57,866 nucleotides of DNA from PBB1 sp046154125 (GTDB lineage: Bacteria; Pseudomonadota; Gammaproteobacteria; Burkholderiales; Burkholderiaceae_C). Numbering within the stretch: the stretch's first letter is position 1; every line of letters starts with the position of its first letter. Positions 26,099-36,554 of the stretch are shown one piece after another. Position numbers and translations under genes: made by a program. Below the pieces are notes generated by a model. It had not been told where the DNA came from, did not search any database, and saw only the letters and a program-made list of their open reading frames with translations. The stretch spans positions 1 through 57,866 of the forward strand of contig JBJXEJ010000182.1 of assembly GCA_046154125.1 (NCBI GenBank). The letters run 5' to 3'.

Positions 26099-28201
26099 AT
26101 GCTTGAATGGTTTGTGTCGTCGCTGCTCGCACTCGACTGGATGCTGGCGTTTCTGGCGGCGTTCGTCTGCCTGGATCTGGCGAAGCGGCTGGAGTCGAAG
26201 CTCGACCGCGAAGGATTCGGTTGGTTGCTGGGTGCATCACTCGCGTTGGCCACGGGCCTGTGGTCCGCACAGGTGATCGGTATCGATCGCCTCGATCTGC
26301 CCTATGCCGTCGAATACAGACCGGGAGCGGCTTTCAGTGTCTGGCTTGGCGCGGGTGCAGTCTGTGCGCTGGGTCTGGCCGTGGCATGCCGTCTGTCGGC
26401 CACTCTGGATCGAACGTTGATCGGCGCCACCCTGCTTGCCGGCGGCGTCGTTGCCATTCAGGTTTCATTCGTCGAGGCGCTGGGCCTGCTACCGGGACCG
26501 GCGTGGCAGCTGCCGGGACTGGGAATCGCGCTGACCGTCACCACCGCGGGCTGCGCAGCGGCGTTGTGGCTTTATGCAGAGGTTCGCGTGCGGGCCGCGC
26601 AGAGTCTGCTGGCCTGGCAGGCCGCTTCCGCACTGATCCTGGGAATCGCGATCGTCATGTCCCAGGGCCTTGTGCTGGGCGCAGCGGGGCTCAAGGGGAT
26701 GCACGCCTCGACGGCCATGCAGGACGCACTGTCGGAAGACACCATGGGCGTGCTGGTCAAGGTCGGCTCAGCCGCCCTGCTGTCGATGCTGCTGCTGATG
26801 TCGCAGCTTGAAGCGCACATGCGCGCGTCGTTGCAGCGCGCCAGGGGCGAACTGCAGAAGCAGTCGTTGCGGGACCCACTGACCGAACTTCCCAACCGCC
26901 AGATTTTCGAAGGCACGCTGGCCCAGGCTGCCCATCAGGCGGACGCCAGCCAGGGTCGATTAGCGTTGCTGCTCGTCAACCTCGACGGCTTCAAGCCGAT
27001 CAACGAATCGCTGGGCCATCGTGTGGGCGACCGCGTGTTGCGCGAGATCGCTGCGCGGCTGCGCAGCCTGGCGCAGCCGCACATGGTCGCGCGGCTGGGC
27101 GGAGATGAATTCCTGCTGTTGATGCCGGACAGACCGACAACCGAACAGGCCGCCGATCTGGCCGCGCGGGTGCTGGGGTCGCTGAGCCTGCCTTGCCGAA
27201 TCGAAGGGCGCGAGACTGCAGTGACGGCGTCGATCGGCATCGCCATGTACCCCGAGCACGGCGGGGTCTCGACCCTGATTGCGCATGCGGACGCGGCGAT
27301 GCGCTGCACCAAGTCGAGCGGGGGCGCGACCTACTGCTTCTTCGAGGCCCGCATGGTGAGCGGTCTGCGGGAGCAGACCGAGCTGCTGCGCGACCTGCGC
27401 CGGGCGCTGGCGCAAGGCGAGCTGGAGTTGTTCTACCAGCCCAAGATCCACGCGCCGACGGGCGAGATCACCGGTGCCGAGGCGCTGATGCGCTGGCAGC
27501 ATCCGCGGCTCGGCATGATCAGCCCGGGCGTCTTCATTCCGATCGCCGAGCGGTTCGGGCTGATCGGCTCGCTCGGCAACTGGCTGATCGACGAGGTCTG
27601 CCGGCAGATACGGGTCTGGCGAGACGGAGGGCTGCGCATGCGCGTGGCGATCAACCTGTCGGTGCATCAGTTGCGCCAGCCGGACCTGGTCGATCGAATT
27701 GCCCGCGCCTTGAGCCAACACGACGTCAACCCGGGCCTGCTCACCTGCGAGATCACGGAGTCGGTGGCCATGGAAGATGCCGAAGGCACGATCAGGTTCT
27801 TCGGACAGCTGGCCCAGCTGGGGGTCAGCATCTCGATCGACGATTTCGGCACCGGACATTCGAGCCTGGCTTACCTGCGCAAGTTGCCAGCCAGCGAGTT
27901 GAAGATCGATCGCAGCTTCGTGCTCGACCTGGAGACCAGCGAGGACGCGCGCAAGGTCGCCTCGGCGGTGATCAATCTGGCGAAGTCGCTCGATCTGAAG
28001 GTGGTGGCCGAAGGCGTCGAGACCGAAGGCCAGAACCGCATCCTGCGCGAGTTCGGTTGTGATCAGCTGCAGGGCTACCTGTTCGCCAAGCCGATGTCGG
28101 CGAAGGCGCTGGCGTTGTGGGCGATGGATGATGTCGGCCCGCGCTCGATGACTTTCCGCTCGTCCCTGTTCAAGGAAACCCAGCCTGCCGAACTGGCATA
28201 A
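26099..28201 (+). CDS. MHYT-like membrane sensor with GGDEF and EAL domains
   Basis: A 700-residue inner-membrane protein. Residues 1-235 form about seven transmembrane segments that resemble an MHYT sensor (LDLAKRLE, then GLWSAQVIGI where MHYT proteins have W-S-M-H). A GGDEF domain follows, with an intact GGDEF at 334-338 but no upstream RxxD inhibitory site. An EAL domain has E461-A-L463, DDFGTG, KIDRSFV and EGVETE, all intact. It could both make and degrade cyclic di-GMP; which activity dominates cannot be told from sequence. The expected MHYT histidines are replaced by glutamine at Q58, Q121 and Q189. Confidence 0.9.
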   Translation: MLEWFVSSLLALDWMLAFLAAFVCLDLAKRLESKLDREGFGWLLGASLALATGLWSAQVIGIDRLDLPYAVEYRPGAAFSVWLGAGAVCALGLAVACRLSATLDRTLIGATLLAGGVVAIQVSFVEALGLLPGPAWQLPGLGIALTVTTAGCAAALWLYAEVRVRAAQSLLAWQAASALILGIAIVMSQGLVLGAAGLKGMHASTAMQDALSEDTMGVLVKVGSAALLSMLLLMSQLEAHMRASLQRARGELQKQSLRDPLTELPNRQIFEGTLAQAAHQADASQGRLALLLVNLDGFKPINESLGHRVGDRVLREIAARLRSLAQPHMVARLGGDEFLLLMPDRPTTEQAADLAARVLGSLSLPCRIEGRETAVTASIGIAMYPEHGGVSTLIAHADAAMRCTKSSGGATYCFFEARMVSGLREQTELLRDLRRALAQGELELFYQPKIHAPTGEITGAEALMRWQHPRLGMISPGVFIPIAERFGLIGSLGNWLIDEVCRQIRVWRDGGLRMRVAINLSVHQLRQPDLVDRIARALSQHDVNPGLLTCEITESVAMEDAEGTIRFFGQLAQLGVSISIDDFGTGHSSLAYLRKLPASELKIDRSFVLDLETSEDARKVASAVINLAKSLDLKVVAEGVETEGQNRILREFGCDQLQGYLFAKPMSAKALALWAMDDVGPRSMTFRSSLFKETQPAELA

Positions 28202-28235
28202 GGCCGACGCTCGCACCGACCCGGAGTGCGCTTCC

Positions 28236-28241
28236 TAGAAT
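28236..28241 (+). promoter_or_regulatory. Possible -10 element for a leaderless metH transcript
   Basis: TAGAAT lies six bases before the ATG at 28248, so transcription would start at or next to the A of the start codon. I see no convincing -35 element. This is a weak call supported by similar spacing at uup and atpI. Confidence 0.35.
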
Positions 28242-28247
28242 CGGGGC

Positions 28248-29309
28248 ATGAGAACCCAGCCCTACACCCGCGGAGCCTTGTTGCCCGACCTGTTGCGACA
28301 GCGCATCGTCATCCTCGACGGCGCGATGGGGACGATGATCCAGCGCTACAAGCTCGGCGAAGCCGATTACCGGGGCGAGCGCTTCAAGGACCACCCGAAG
28401 GACCTGAAAGGCAACAACGAGCTGCTCCAGTTCACCCGGCCGGACGTGATCTCCGAAATCCACGACCAGTACCTGGCGGCCGGCGCCGACATCATCGAGA
28501 CCAACACGTTCGGTGCCACCCGCGTGGCGCAGGACGACTATGGCCTGGCCGCAGTGGCGCGCGAGATGAACGTGGTGGCCGCGCGCTTGGCGCGCGAAGC
28601 CTGCGATCGCTACAGCACACCTGACAAGCCGCGCTTCGCCGCCGGCGCCCTGGGCCCGACGCCTCGCACCGCGAGCATCAGTCCCGACGTCAACGACCCG
28701 GCCGCGCGCAATGTCAGCTTCGACGAATTGAAGGACTCCTACCTCGAACAGGCGTCGGGCCTGCTCGAAGGCGGTTGCGATCTGTTCCTGGTCGAGACCA
28801 TCTTCGACACGCTGAACGCCAAGGCCGCCATCTTCGCGCTGGACGAGTTGATGGAGTCGACCGGAGAACGGTTGCCGGTGATCATCTCCGGCACGGTCAC
28901 CGATGCCTCCGGGCGCATCCTGTCGGGCCAGACGGTCACCGCGTTCTGGCACAGCGTGCGGCATGCGCGACCGCTGGCGGTGGGACTGAACTGCGCACTC
29001 GGCGCGACGCTGATGCGGCCGTACATCGAGGAGCTGGCCAAGGTGGCGGGCGACACCTTCATCAGCTGCTACCCGAATGCAGGGCTGCCCAACCCGATGA
29101 GCGACACCGGGTTCGACGAGACGCCGGAGATCACCGGTCGGCTGGTCGAGGAGTTCGCGAAGAGCGGTTTCCTGAACATCGCCGGTGGCTGCTGTGGCAC
29201 GACGCCGGCCCACATCGCGCAGATTGCCCAGCGCGTCGGGGCCTACCGGCCGCGTTGCCTGCACGATCGTCCGCTCAGCAGCTTGCTGGAGCCGGTTCCG
29301 GCGTCTTGA
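28248..29309 (+). CDS. metH: Methionine synthase, homocysteine-binding module (split MetH, part 1)
   Basis: A 353-residue protein corresponding to the first domain of E. coli MetH. The zinc/homocysteine ligands are present: C249 in GLNCALGA, and C315-C316 in GGCCGTTP. E. coli uses C247, C310 and C311, so register and length agree. It would accept the methyl group from methylcobalamin carried by the second polypeptide encoded at 30827. Splitting after this domain is known in beta-proteobacteria. The only upstream signal is a TAGAAT six bases before the ATG. Confidence 0.93.
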   Translation: MRTQPYTRGALLPDLLRQRIVILDGAMGTMIQRYKLGEADYRGERFKDHPKDLKGNNELLQFTRPDVISEIHDQYLAAGADIIETNTFGATRVAQDDYGLAAVAREMNVVAARLAREACDRYSTPDKPRFAAGALGPTPRTASISPDVNDPAARNVSFDELKDSYLEQASGLLEGGCDLFLVETIFDTLNAKAAIFALDELMESTGERLPVIISGTVTDASGRILSGQTVTAFWHSVRHARPLAVGLNCALGATLMRPYIEELAKVAGDTFISCYPNAGLPNPMSDTGFDETPEITGRLVEEFAKSGFLNIAGGCCGTTPAHIAQIAQRVGAYRPRCLHDRPLSSLLEPVPAS

Positions 29310-29333
29310 TCCTGATACGCGATCGAGGTCGGG

Positions 29334-30554
29334 TCAGAGCAGCGGGAGCAGGCTCTCCACGCTCAGCCTCACCTTGACTTCGTGCGGGGCCGCGGTGGCG
29401 GTGATCCCGTAGGCCTTGTGCCGGGTATCGCGAACGACCGGTTTCGACAGCGGTATGCCGCTGACACCGACCACGCAGGCCACCACCGGCGTGCTGGCGA
29501 TCAGCCCCCGTTTCAGCACGATCGCGATTTCCCCGGTCGCCAGTCGAACGAAGGTGCCGGGGGGGTAGATGCCGACGGCCTTGATGATCGCAGCACCGGC
29601 CTCGTCGGGCCGCTTGTTCTCGTCGAGGTAGGCGGCCTGGGCCGCTGCCGTCGCGGTCATGGCCTTGCGTGTCTTGCGCGGGCTCAAGCGCGCTGCGAAC
29701 ACGTCTGCACGCTGGATCAGGCGGGCCATCTGCAGTGCGGGTTCCATCGAATCCAGTGGCCCGGGCTTGCCGACGTGGTGGTGCTCGACCGCCTGCAGCC
29801 ACAGTTTGTCGACGATGCCCAGCTCGGCGAGCTGGGCGCTGCCGCGTTCGGCATGATGGCCGATCTGCTCGCGTTGCTGCTGGGTCGCCGCGTTGTCCTG
29901 CGTCGCCAGCTGATCCTGCAGGTTCGTCATCGTGATGTTCATCGTCAGTGCCGCACGACGCAACGAGGTGCGCCAGTCCTTGGGCCTGCTGGGCAGATGC
30001 CGGGCCGCGAGTTCGACGATGGTGGCGACCAGCAACGCGTGACGAGCGCTGTACTTCTCAGTGACGGTCGTGGCGTTGTGGATCAGCGACAGCAGCGCGG
30101 CGTCCGTGCCGCCCGAGAGCAATGACAGCAGGTCCTCGTCGATCTGGTCGATGCGATCGATGAAATCGTCCTTCGACGGCTCGCGCAGCGCAGTGGCTAG
30201 CTTGACGACGAGGCCGTCCCAGGTGAGTCGCGCATCGGCGCGATGGACGCGCGTCGATGCGGCGAAGTTTTCCACCACGGCGTCCGCGTCCACTTCGGAC
30301 TCTGCCTGGGCGATGCGGCCCAGGCGTGCGTTGTCTCGCACCATGGAGTCGACCTTGCCGGCCACCGCCTTCTTGAAGGCATTGGCATCGTTGGCGTCGA
30401 TGTAGACCCCTCGGTCCTCAAGCTGCTTGAGGACTGCCTCGTTCGCGACCACGCCGCCACGCGGCACCAGCATCAGTCCCGCCGAGTCGCGCAACGCAAA
30501 AGGAACCGGCTGGTTCACGCGGATCGCGCTGGTGGAAATGGGAACGACGGCCAT
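29334..30554 (-). CDS. Degenerate HD-GYP-like protein
   Basis: A 406-residue protein whose C-terminal two thirds follow the HD-GYP phosphodiesterase pattern: SARHALLVATIVELA, RRAALTMNI, HAERGSAQL, LWLQAVEHHHVGKPG, and the trailing IYPPGTFVRLATGEIAIV. Key metal ligands are missing. The HD dipeptide position reads M205-N206, and the GYP motif is absent after H258-H260. It is probably a c-di-GMP-binding or regulatory protein rather than an active enzyme. The start at 30554 (MAVVPIST) gives a normal N-terminal regulatory domain. It lies between the two metH genes on the opposite strand. Confidence 0.75.
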   Translation of the reverse strand: MAVVPISTSAIRVNQPVPFALRDSAGLMLVPRGGVVANEAVLKQLEDRGVYIDANDANAFKKAVAGKVDSMVRDNARLGRIAQAESEVDADAVVENFAASTRVHRADARLTWDGLVVKLATALREPSKDDFIDRIDQIDEDLLSLLSGGTDAALLSLIHNATTVTEKYSARHALLVATIVELAARHLPSRPKDWRTSLRRAALTMNITMTNLQDQLATQDNAATQQQREQIGHHAERGSAQLAELGIVDKLWLQAVEHHHVGKPGPLDSMEPALQMARLIQRADVFAARLSPRKTRKAMTATAAAQAAYLDENKRPDEAGAAIIKAVGIYPPGTFVRLATGEIAIVLKRGLIASTPVVACVVGVSGIPLSKPVVRDTRHKAYGITATAAPHEVKVRLSVESLLPLL

Positions 30555-30652
30555 GGGGCAGGGCAGACAGGGGAAACGGACAGATTCCGTGCTGTGGATA
30601 TCGGCGCGCCGCGCCAGGACTTGAGATGCTGCGGGGCACAAAATGGCCCCCC

Positions 30653-30658
30653 TACAAT
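30653..30658 (+). promoter_or_regulatory. -10 element of the promoter for metH part 2
   Basis: TACAAT at this position would start transcription at about 30664-30667, exactly where the SAH riboswitch begins. A good -35 at the optimal distance is not evident. Confidence 0.5.
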
Positions 30659-30666
30659 CAAATTCC

Positions 30667-30750
30667 TTTCGAGGAGCGCTGCGACGATCCGGCCAGACGC
30701 CATGCGTGGCGGGTTGCCAGGCTCGAAAGTGCAAGGTTCCAACGGCGCTC
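30667..30750 (+). ncRNA. S-adenosylhomocysteine (SAH) riboswitch
   Basis: The sequence matches the SAH aptamer known from beta- and gamma-proteobacteria. P1 forms between TTTCGAG (30667-30673) and CTCGAAA (30722-30728). The conserved GAGGAGCGCTGCGAC opens the core, and GCCAGGCTCG closes P1. A separate hairpin forms between CGCCA (30698-30702) and TGGCG (30707-30711). The pseudoknot pairs GAGCGC (30674-30679) with GCGCTC (30745-30750), preceded by the typical AACG. SAH riboswitches raise expression of SAH-recycling genes when SAH accumulates. The metH start codon lies 77 bases downstream. Confidence 0.9.
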
Positions 30751-30826
30751 CCCCGACCTTCACGGGCTGCGGTGGGTTGCGCGGCGTGTGAAGTTTCACA
30801 GACAGCCGAACGTCGAGCCTGCCGCC

Positions 30827-33571
<2,745 letters not shown>

Positions 33572-33598
33572 CGTGTTGCCTGCCGTGGCGCGCAGCGG

Positions 33599-35137
33599 TC
33601 AGCGCACCGCGAGCACTCGCCGGTACTGGATCGCTTCGGCCAGGTGCGCCACCTGGATCGACGCGCTGGCCGACAGGTCGGCCACGGTGCGAGCCATGCG
33701 CAGCACCCGGTGATGGCTGCGCGCCGACCAGGCCAGCCGCGATGCGGCCGTCGTCAGGAATCGCGAGGCGGTGTCGTCCAGCTGGCAGTGGGTGTCCAGT
33801 GCGTCTCCCCACAGTGCAGAGTTCAGGCAACCCTGGCGCTCGAGTTGCCACTGCTGCGCGACGGCCACTCGCACGGCGATCGCGGCCGTGGGCTCGCCGT
33901 CTGGCGCTGCTGCCAACGCGTCGGCCGGCAGCGCGGGCACCTCGACCTGCAAGTCGATGCGGTCGAGCAGCGGTCCGCTGATGCGGCCCTGGTAGCGGCT
34001 GACCGCCTCCGGCGTGCATCGACAGGGTCGCAGGGTGCTGCCGTGGTGACCGCAGGGGCAGGGGTTCATCGCGGCCAGCAACTGGAAGCGTGCCGGAAAC
34101 TCCGCCTGTCTTGCCGCGCGCGAGATGACGATGCGGCCGGTTTCGAGTGGCTCGCGCAGCGCCTCCAGCGCCATGCGCGGGAACTCGGGCAACTCGTCGA
34201 GGAACAGAACTCCCTCATGCGCCAGCGAGATTTCTCCTGGGCGTGGCGGTGAACCTCCACCGACCAGTGCCACCGACGACGCCGTATGGTGAGGGCAGCG
34301 AAACGGCCTGCGGCCCCACTGGGCGGAGTCGAAGACACGGCCGTCCAGGCTGATCACGGCTGCCGACTCCAGTGCCTGAGCCTCCGACAGAGCGGGCAGC
34401 AACCCGGGGAATCGCTGTGCCAGCATCGACTTCCCCGTGCCCGGCGGCCCGGTCATCAGCACGCTGTGCCCGCCAGCAGCCGCCACTTCGAGTGCGCGCT
34501 TGGCTGCGGCCTGGCCCTTGACATCGCGAAGGTCGACCGCGGCTGTCTGCGTTGACACGCCATGGGTCGAGGTGAGCATGGGCCGGGCCAGAGGCAGGTC
34601 GACCAGCAGTTCGGCATCCGTCGGCAACAGCGAGCGAACGACATCCATCAAGTGCGTTGCGCCGTGGATGCGCAGGCCCGGTACCAGAGCTGCTTCCTGC
34701 GCGCTCGACTGAGGCAGCACCAGGGCGCCGTTCGAGTCGGCACGCTTGAGTGCCAGCGCCATCGCGATCGCACCACGAACGGGTCGCAGATCCCCGGCCA
34801 GAGACAGTTCGCCAGCGTATTCGGCGCGCGCCAATCTCTGTGCATCGATCTGACCGCTGGCCGCGAGGATGCCCAGCGCGATCGGCAAGTCGAAGCGCCC
34901 CGATTCCTTCGGCAGGTCGGCAGGGGCGAGGTTGACGGTGATGCGCTTGTTGTGCGGAAACTCCAGGGCGCTGTTCTGCAAGGCGGCACGCACGCGTTCG
35001 CGGGCCTCCTTCACTTCAGTATCGGCCAGCCCCACCAGCGTGAAGCTGGGCAAGCCGTTGGCGAGGTGAACCTCCACCGTGACAGGCGGTGCATTGAGGC
35101 CGTCGAGGGCGCGGCTTTGGACGAGTGCGAGGGCCAT
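33599..35137 (-). CDS. comM: ComM/YifB-type Mg-chelatase-like AAA+ helicase
   Basis: A 512-residue protein with an N-terminal Lon-like ChlI domain (MALALVQSRALDGL, GLPSFTLVGLADTEVKEARERV), a central AAA+ module with Walker A GPPGTGKSML near residue 230 and the Walker B-containing segment LFLDELPEF, and a C-terminal ChlI domain. A zinc-like cysteine cluster PCPCGHHG is present. In naturally competent relatives ComM is a hexameric helicase that promotes branch migration during transformation. It is transcribed alone, divergent from the nitrogen-regulated operon. Confidence 0.94.
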   Translation of the reverse strand: MALALVQSRALDGLNAPPVTVEVHLANGLPSFTLVGLADTEVKEARERVRAALQNSALEFPHNKRITVNLAPADLPKESGRFDLPIALGILAASGQIDAQRLARAEYAGELSLAGDLRPVRGAIAMALALKRADSNGALVLPQSSAQEAALVPGLRIHGATHLMDVVRSLLPTDAELLVDLPLARPMLTSTHGVSTQTAAVDLRDVKGQAAAKRALEVAAAGGHSVLMTGPPGTGKSMLAQRFPGLLPALSEAQALESAAVISLDGRVFDSAQWGRRPFRCPHHTASSVALVGGGSPPRPGEISLAHEGVLFLDELPEFPRMALEALREPLETGRIVISRAARQAEFPARFQLLAAMNPCPCGHHGSTLRPCRCTPEAVSRYQGRISGPLLDRIDLQVEVPALPADALAAAPDGEPTAAIAVRVAVAQQWQLERQGCLNSALWGDALDTHCQLDDTASRFLTTAASRLAWSARSHHRVLRMARTVADLSASASIQVAHLAEAIQYRRVLAVR

Positions 35138-35201
35138 GGCCAGTCATCGTGGCATCTGAAGGCCGGCCGCGAGTCCCCCGGAGGTGGGTGACGCGAAATG
35201 A

Positions 35202-35216
35202 GCACCACAACGGTGC
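35202..35216 (+). promoter_or_regulatory. NtrC binding site (upstream activating sequence)
   Basis: A perfect inverted repeat, GCACC (35202-35206) and GGTGC (35212-35216) with a five-base spacer, matches the NtrC consensus GCACC-N5-GGTGC exactly. Its centre lies about 117 bases upstream of the start predicted from the sigma-54 promoter at 35301, within the usual enhancer range. Confidence 0.8.
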
Positions 35217-35227
35217 GATTGTCGCGG

Positions 35228-35248
35228 GCCGCCCTCAAACAGGGCGGC
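35228..35248 (+). repeat. Inverted repeat between the NtrC site and the sigma-54 promoter
   Basis: GCCGCCCT (35228-35235) and AGGGCGGC (35241-35248) form a perfect 8-bp stem with a five-base loop, followed by TTTG. It could stop stray transcription entering the operon or be a protein site. The T-run is too short for a firm terminator call. Confidence 0.5.
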
Positions 35249-35300
35249 TTTGCGGGCTGCCGTGGCGCATTCACCGGTCTTGTCTCATGGGAATGCAGTG

Positions 35301-35315
35301 GGCACGGTTTCTGCA
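35301..35315 (+). promoter_or_regulatory. Sigma-54 promoter of the porin-glnK-amtB operon
   Basis: GGCACG-N4-CTGCA matches the -24/-12 consensus GGCACG-N4-TTGCA with one mismatch, and the invariant GG and GC are exactly ten bases apart. The predicted start is near 35326, 33 bases before the porin ATG. With the perfect NtrC site upstream this indicates induction under nitrogen limitation. Confidence 0.82.
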
Positions 35316-35358
35316 GACTGGGTTTCTGCATCGCCCCTCCACTCTCAACAAGCGAACC

Positions 35359-36162
35359 ATGAACAAAACTCAATTTGCCCTCGCGACCGCACTGATTGCT
35401 TCGGTGTCCACCCTCACGCACGCCGCCGATGCCGCGCCTGCACCTGCTCCGACGCCGGACTGGACGATCACCGGAAACGCGGCGCTGTCCAGCGAATATC
35501 GCACCCGCGGCATTTCGCAGACTGACAAGCGGCCGGCCTTCTCCGGCGGATTCGATGTGGTCCACAGCTCCGGCTTCTATGTCGGCAACTGGAACTCGAA
35601 CATCGACAGCGACTACTACACCGGCGCCAACCTCGAACTCGACTTCTGGGGTGGCTACAAGGGTGCCATCGAGGGCATCGGCTACGACATCGGCGTCTTC
35701 TACTACTACTACCCAGGCAGCAATCGCCGGGGCGCGCCAGGGATCGACAACAAGGAAATCTACGTTGGTACCAGCTACGGTCCGGTCAGCGCCAGGCTGT
35801 ATATCCCGGTCGACGACTTCTTCAGCGCGCAACGTCAGAATTTTGGCAACGGCAAAAACGCCGCGGGCTCGTACTACCTGGATGTCTCTGGCTCTTATGA
35901 CCTGGGTAACAGCTTCGGACTGATCGGTCACTTCGGCTATCAGAAGCTCAAGGGCGCCGCCAAGCTGCAGGAGATCGGCAAGACCAAGTTTGAGAACGAC
36001 TACATGGACTGGAAGTTGGGCGTCACTTACGCGTTCAGCAATGGTTTCGTGGCGACGCTGGTCTACATCGATACCGACATCAGTATCGCCAACACGGCGG
36101 TTTCCCAAACCAAGAAGATCAGCGGACCCACGGGCGTGTTCAGCATTTCCAAGACGTTCTGA
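35359..36162 (+). CDS. TorF family putative porin (nitrogen-regulated)
   Basis: A 267-residue outer-membrane protein with a signal peptide (cleavage near THA, residue 22) and amphipathic strands. It ends in phenylalanine (FSISKTF). The opening of the mature part, WTITGNAALSSEYRTRGISQTDKRPA, is characteristic of the TorF/gcw_chp (TIGR02001) family. It is the first gene after the sigma-54 promoter and is followed after 28 bases by glnK. A role in outer-membrane passage of a nitrogen source is inferred from this control and linkage; its substrate is not known. Confidence 0.85.
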   Translation: MNKTQFALATALIASVSTLTHAADAAPAPAPTPDWTITGNAALSSEYRTRGISQTDKRPAFSGGFDVVHSSGFYVGNWNSNIDSDYYTGANLELDFWGGYKGAIEGIGYDIGVFYYYYPGSNRRGAPGIDNKEIYVGTSYGPVSARLYIPVDDFFSAQRQNFGNGKNAAGSYYLDVSGSYDLGNSFGLIGHFGYQKLKGAAKLQEIGKTKFENDYMDWKLGVTYAFSNGFVATLVYIDTDISIANTAVSQTKKISGPTGVFSISKTF

Positions 36163-36190
36163 ACGCCATCAATCTTTTTAGGAGAACGCC

Positions 36191-36529
36191 ATGAAGATGG
36201 TGACAGCCATCGTCAAGCCCTTCAAGCTTGACGAAGTTCGTGAAGCTCTGAGCGCCATCGGCGTGCAAGGCGTTACGGTGACCGAAGTCAAGGGCTTCGG
36301 CCGCCAGAAGGGTCACACCGAGTTGTACCGCGGTGCCGAGTACGTGGTGGACTTCCTTCCGAAGGTCAAGATCGAGGCGGCCGTCGACGATGGCATCGTC
36401 GACCGGGTCATCGAGGCCATCGAAAACGCAGCCCGCACCGGAAAGATCGGCGACGGGAAGATTTTTGTGTCGTCGCTGGAGCAGGTCATCCGCATCCGCA
36501 CCGGCGAGACGGGTAAAGACGCGCTCTGA
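36191..36529 (+). CDS. glnK: Nitrogen regulatory P-II protein GlnK
   Basis: A 112-residue trimeric signalling protein, the exact P-II family length. The T-loop is intact (GHTELYRGAEYVVDFLPK) with the uridylylation tyrosine Y51. The B-loop TGKIGDGKIFV binds ATP/ADP and 2-oxoglutarate. It sits immediately before amtB, whose channel it blocks when nitrogen is sufficient. The ribosome-binding site AGGAGAA precedes the ATG by six bases. Confidence 0.96.
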   Translation: MKMVTAIVKPFKLDEVREALSAIGVQGVTVTEVKGFGRQKGHTELYRGAEYVVDFLPKVKIEAAVDDGIVDRVIEAIENAARTGKIGDGKIFVSSLEQVIRIRTGETGKDAL

Positions 36530-36554
36530 AGCCCAACCGAGAAAGACGAGCCCC

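Noticed and set aside
30555..30826. Cobalamin or SAM riboswitch upstream of metH
   Set aside because: The B12-box is absent, and the conserved core, pseudoknot and helix order fit the SAH aptamer instead.
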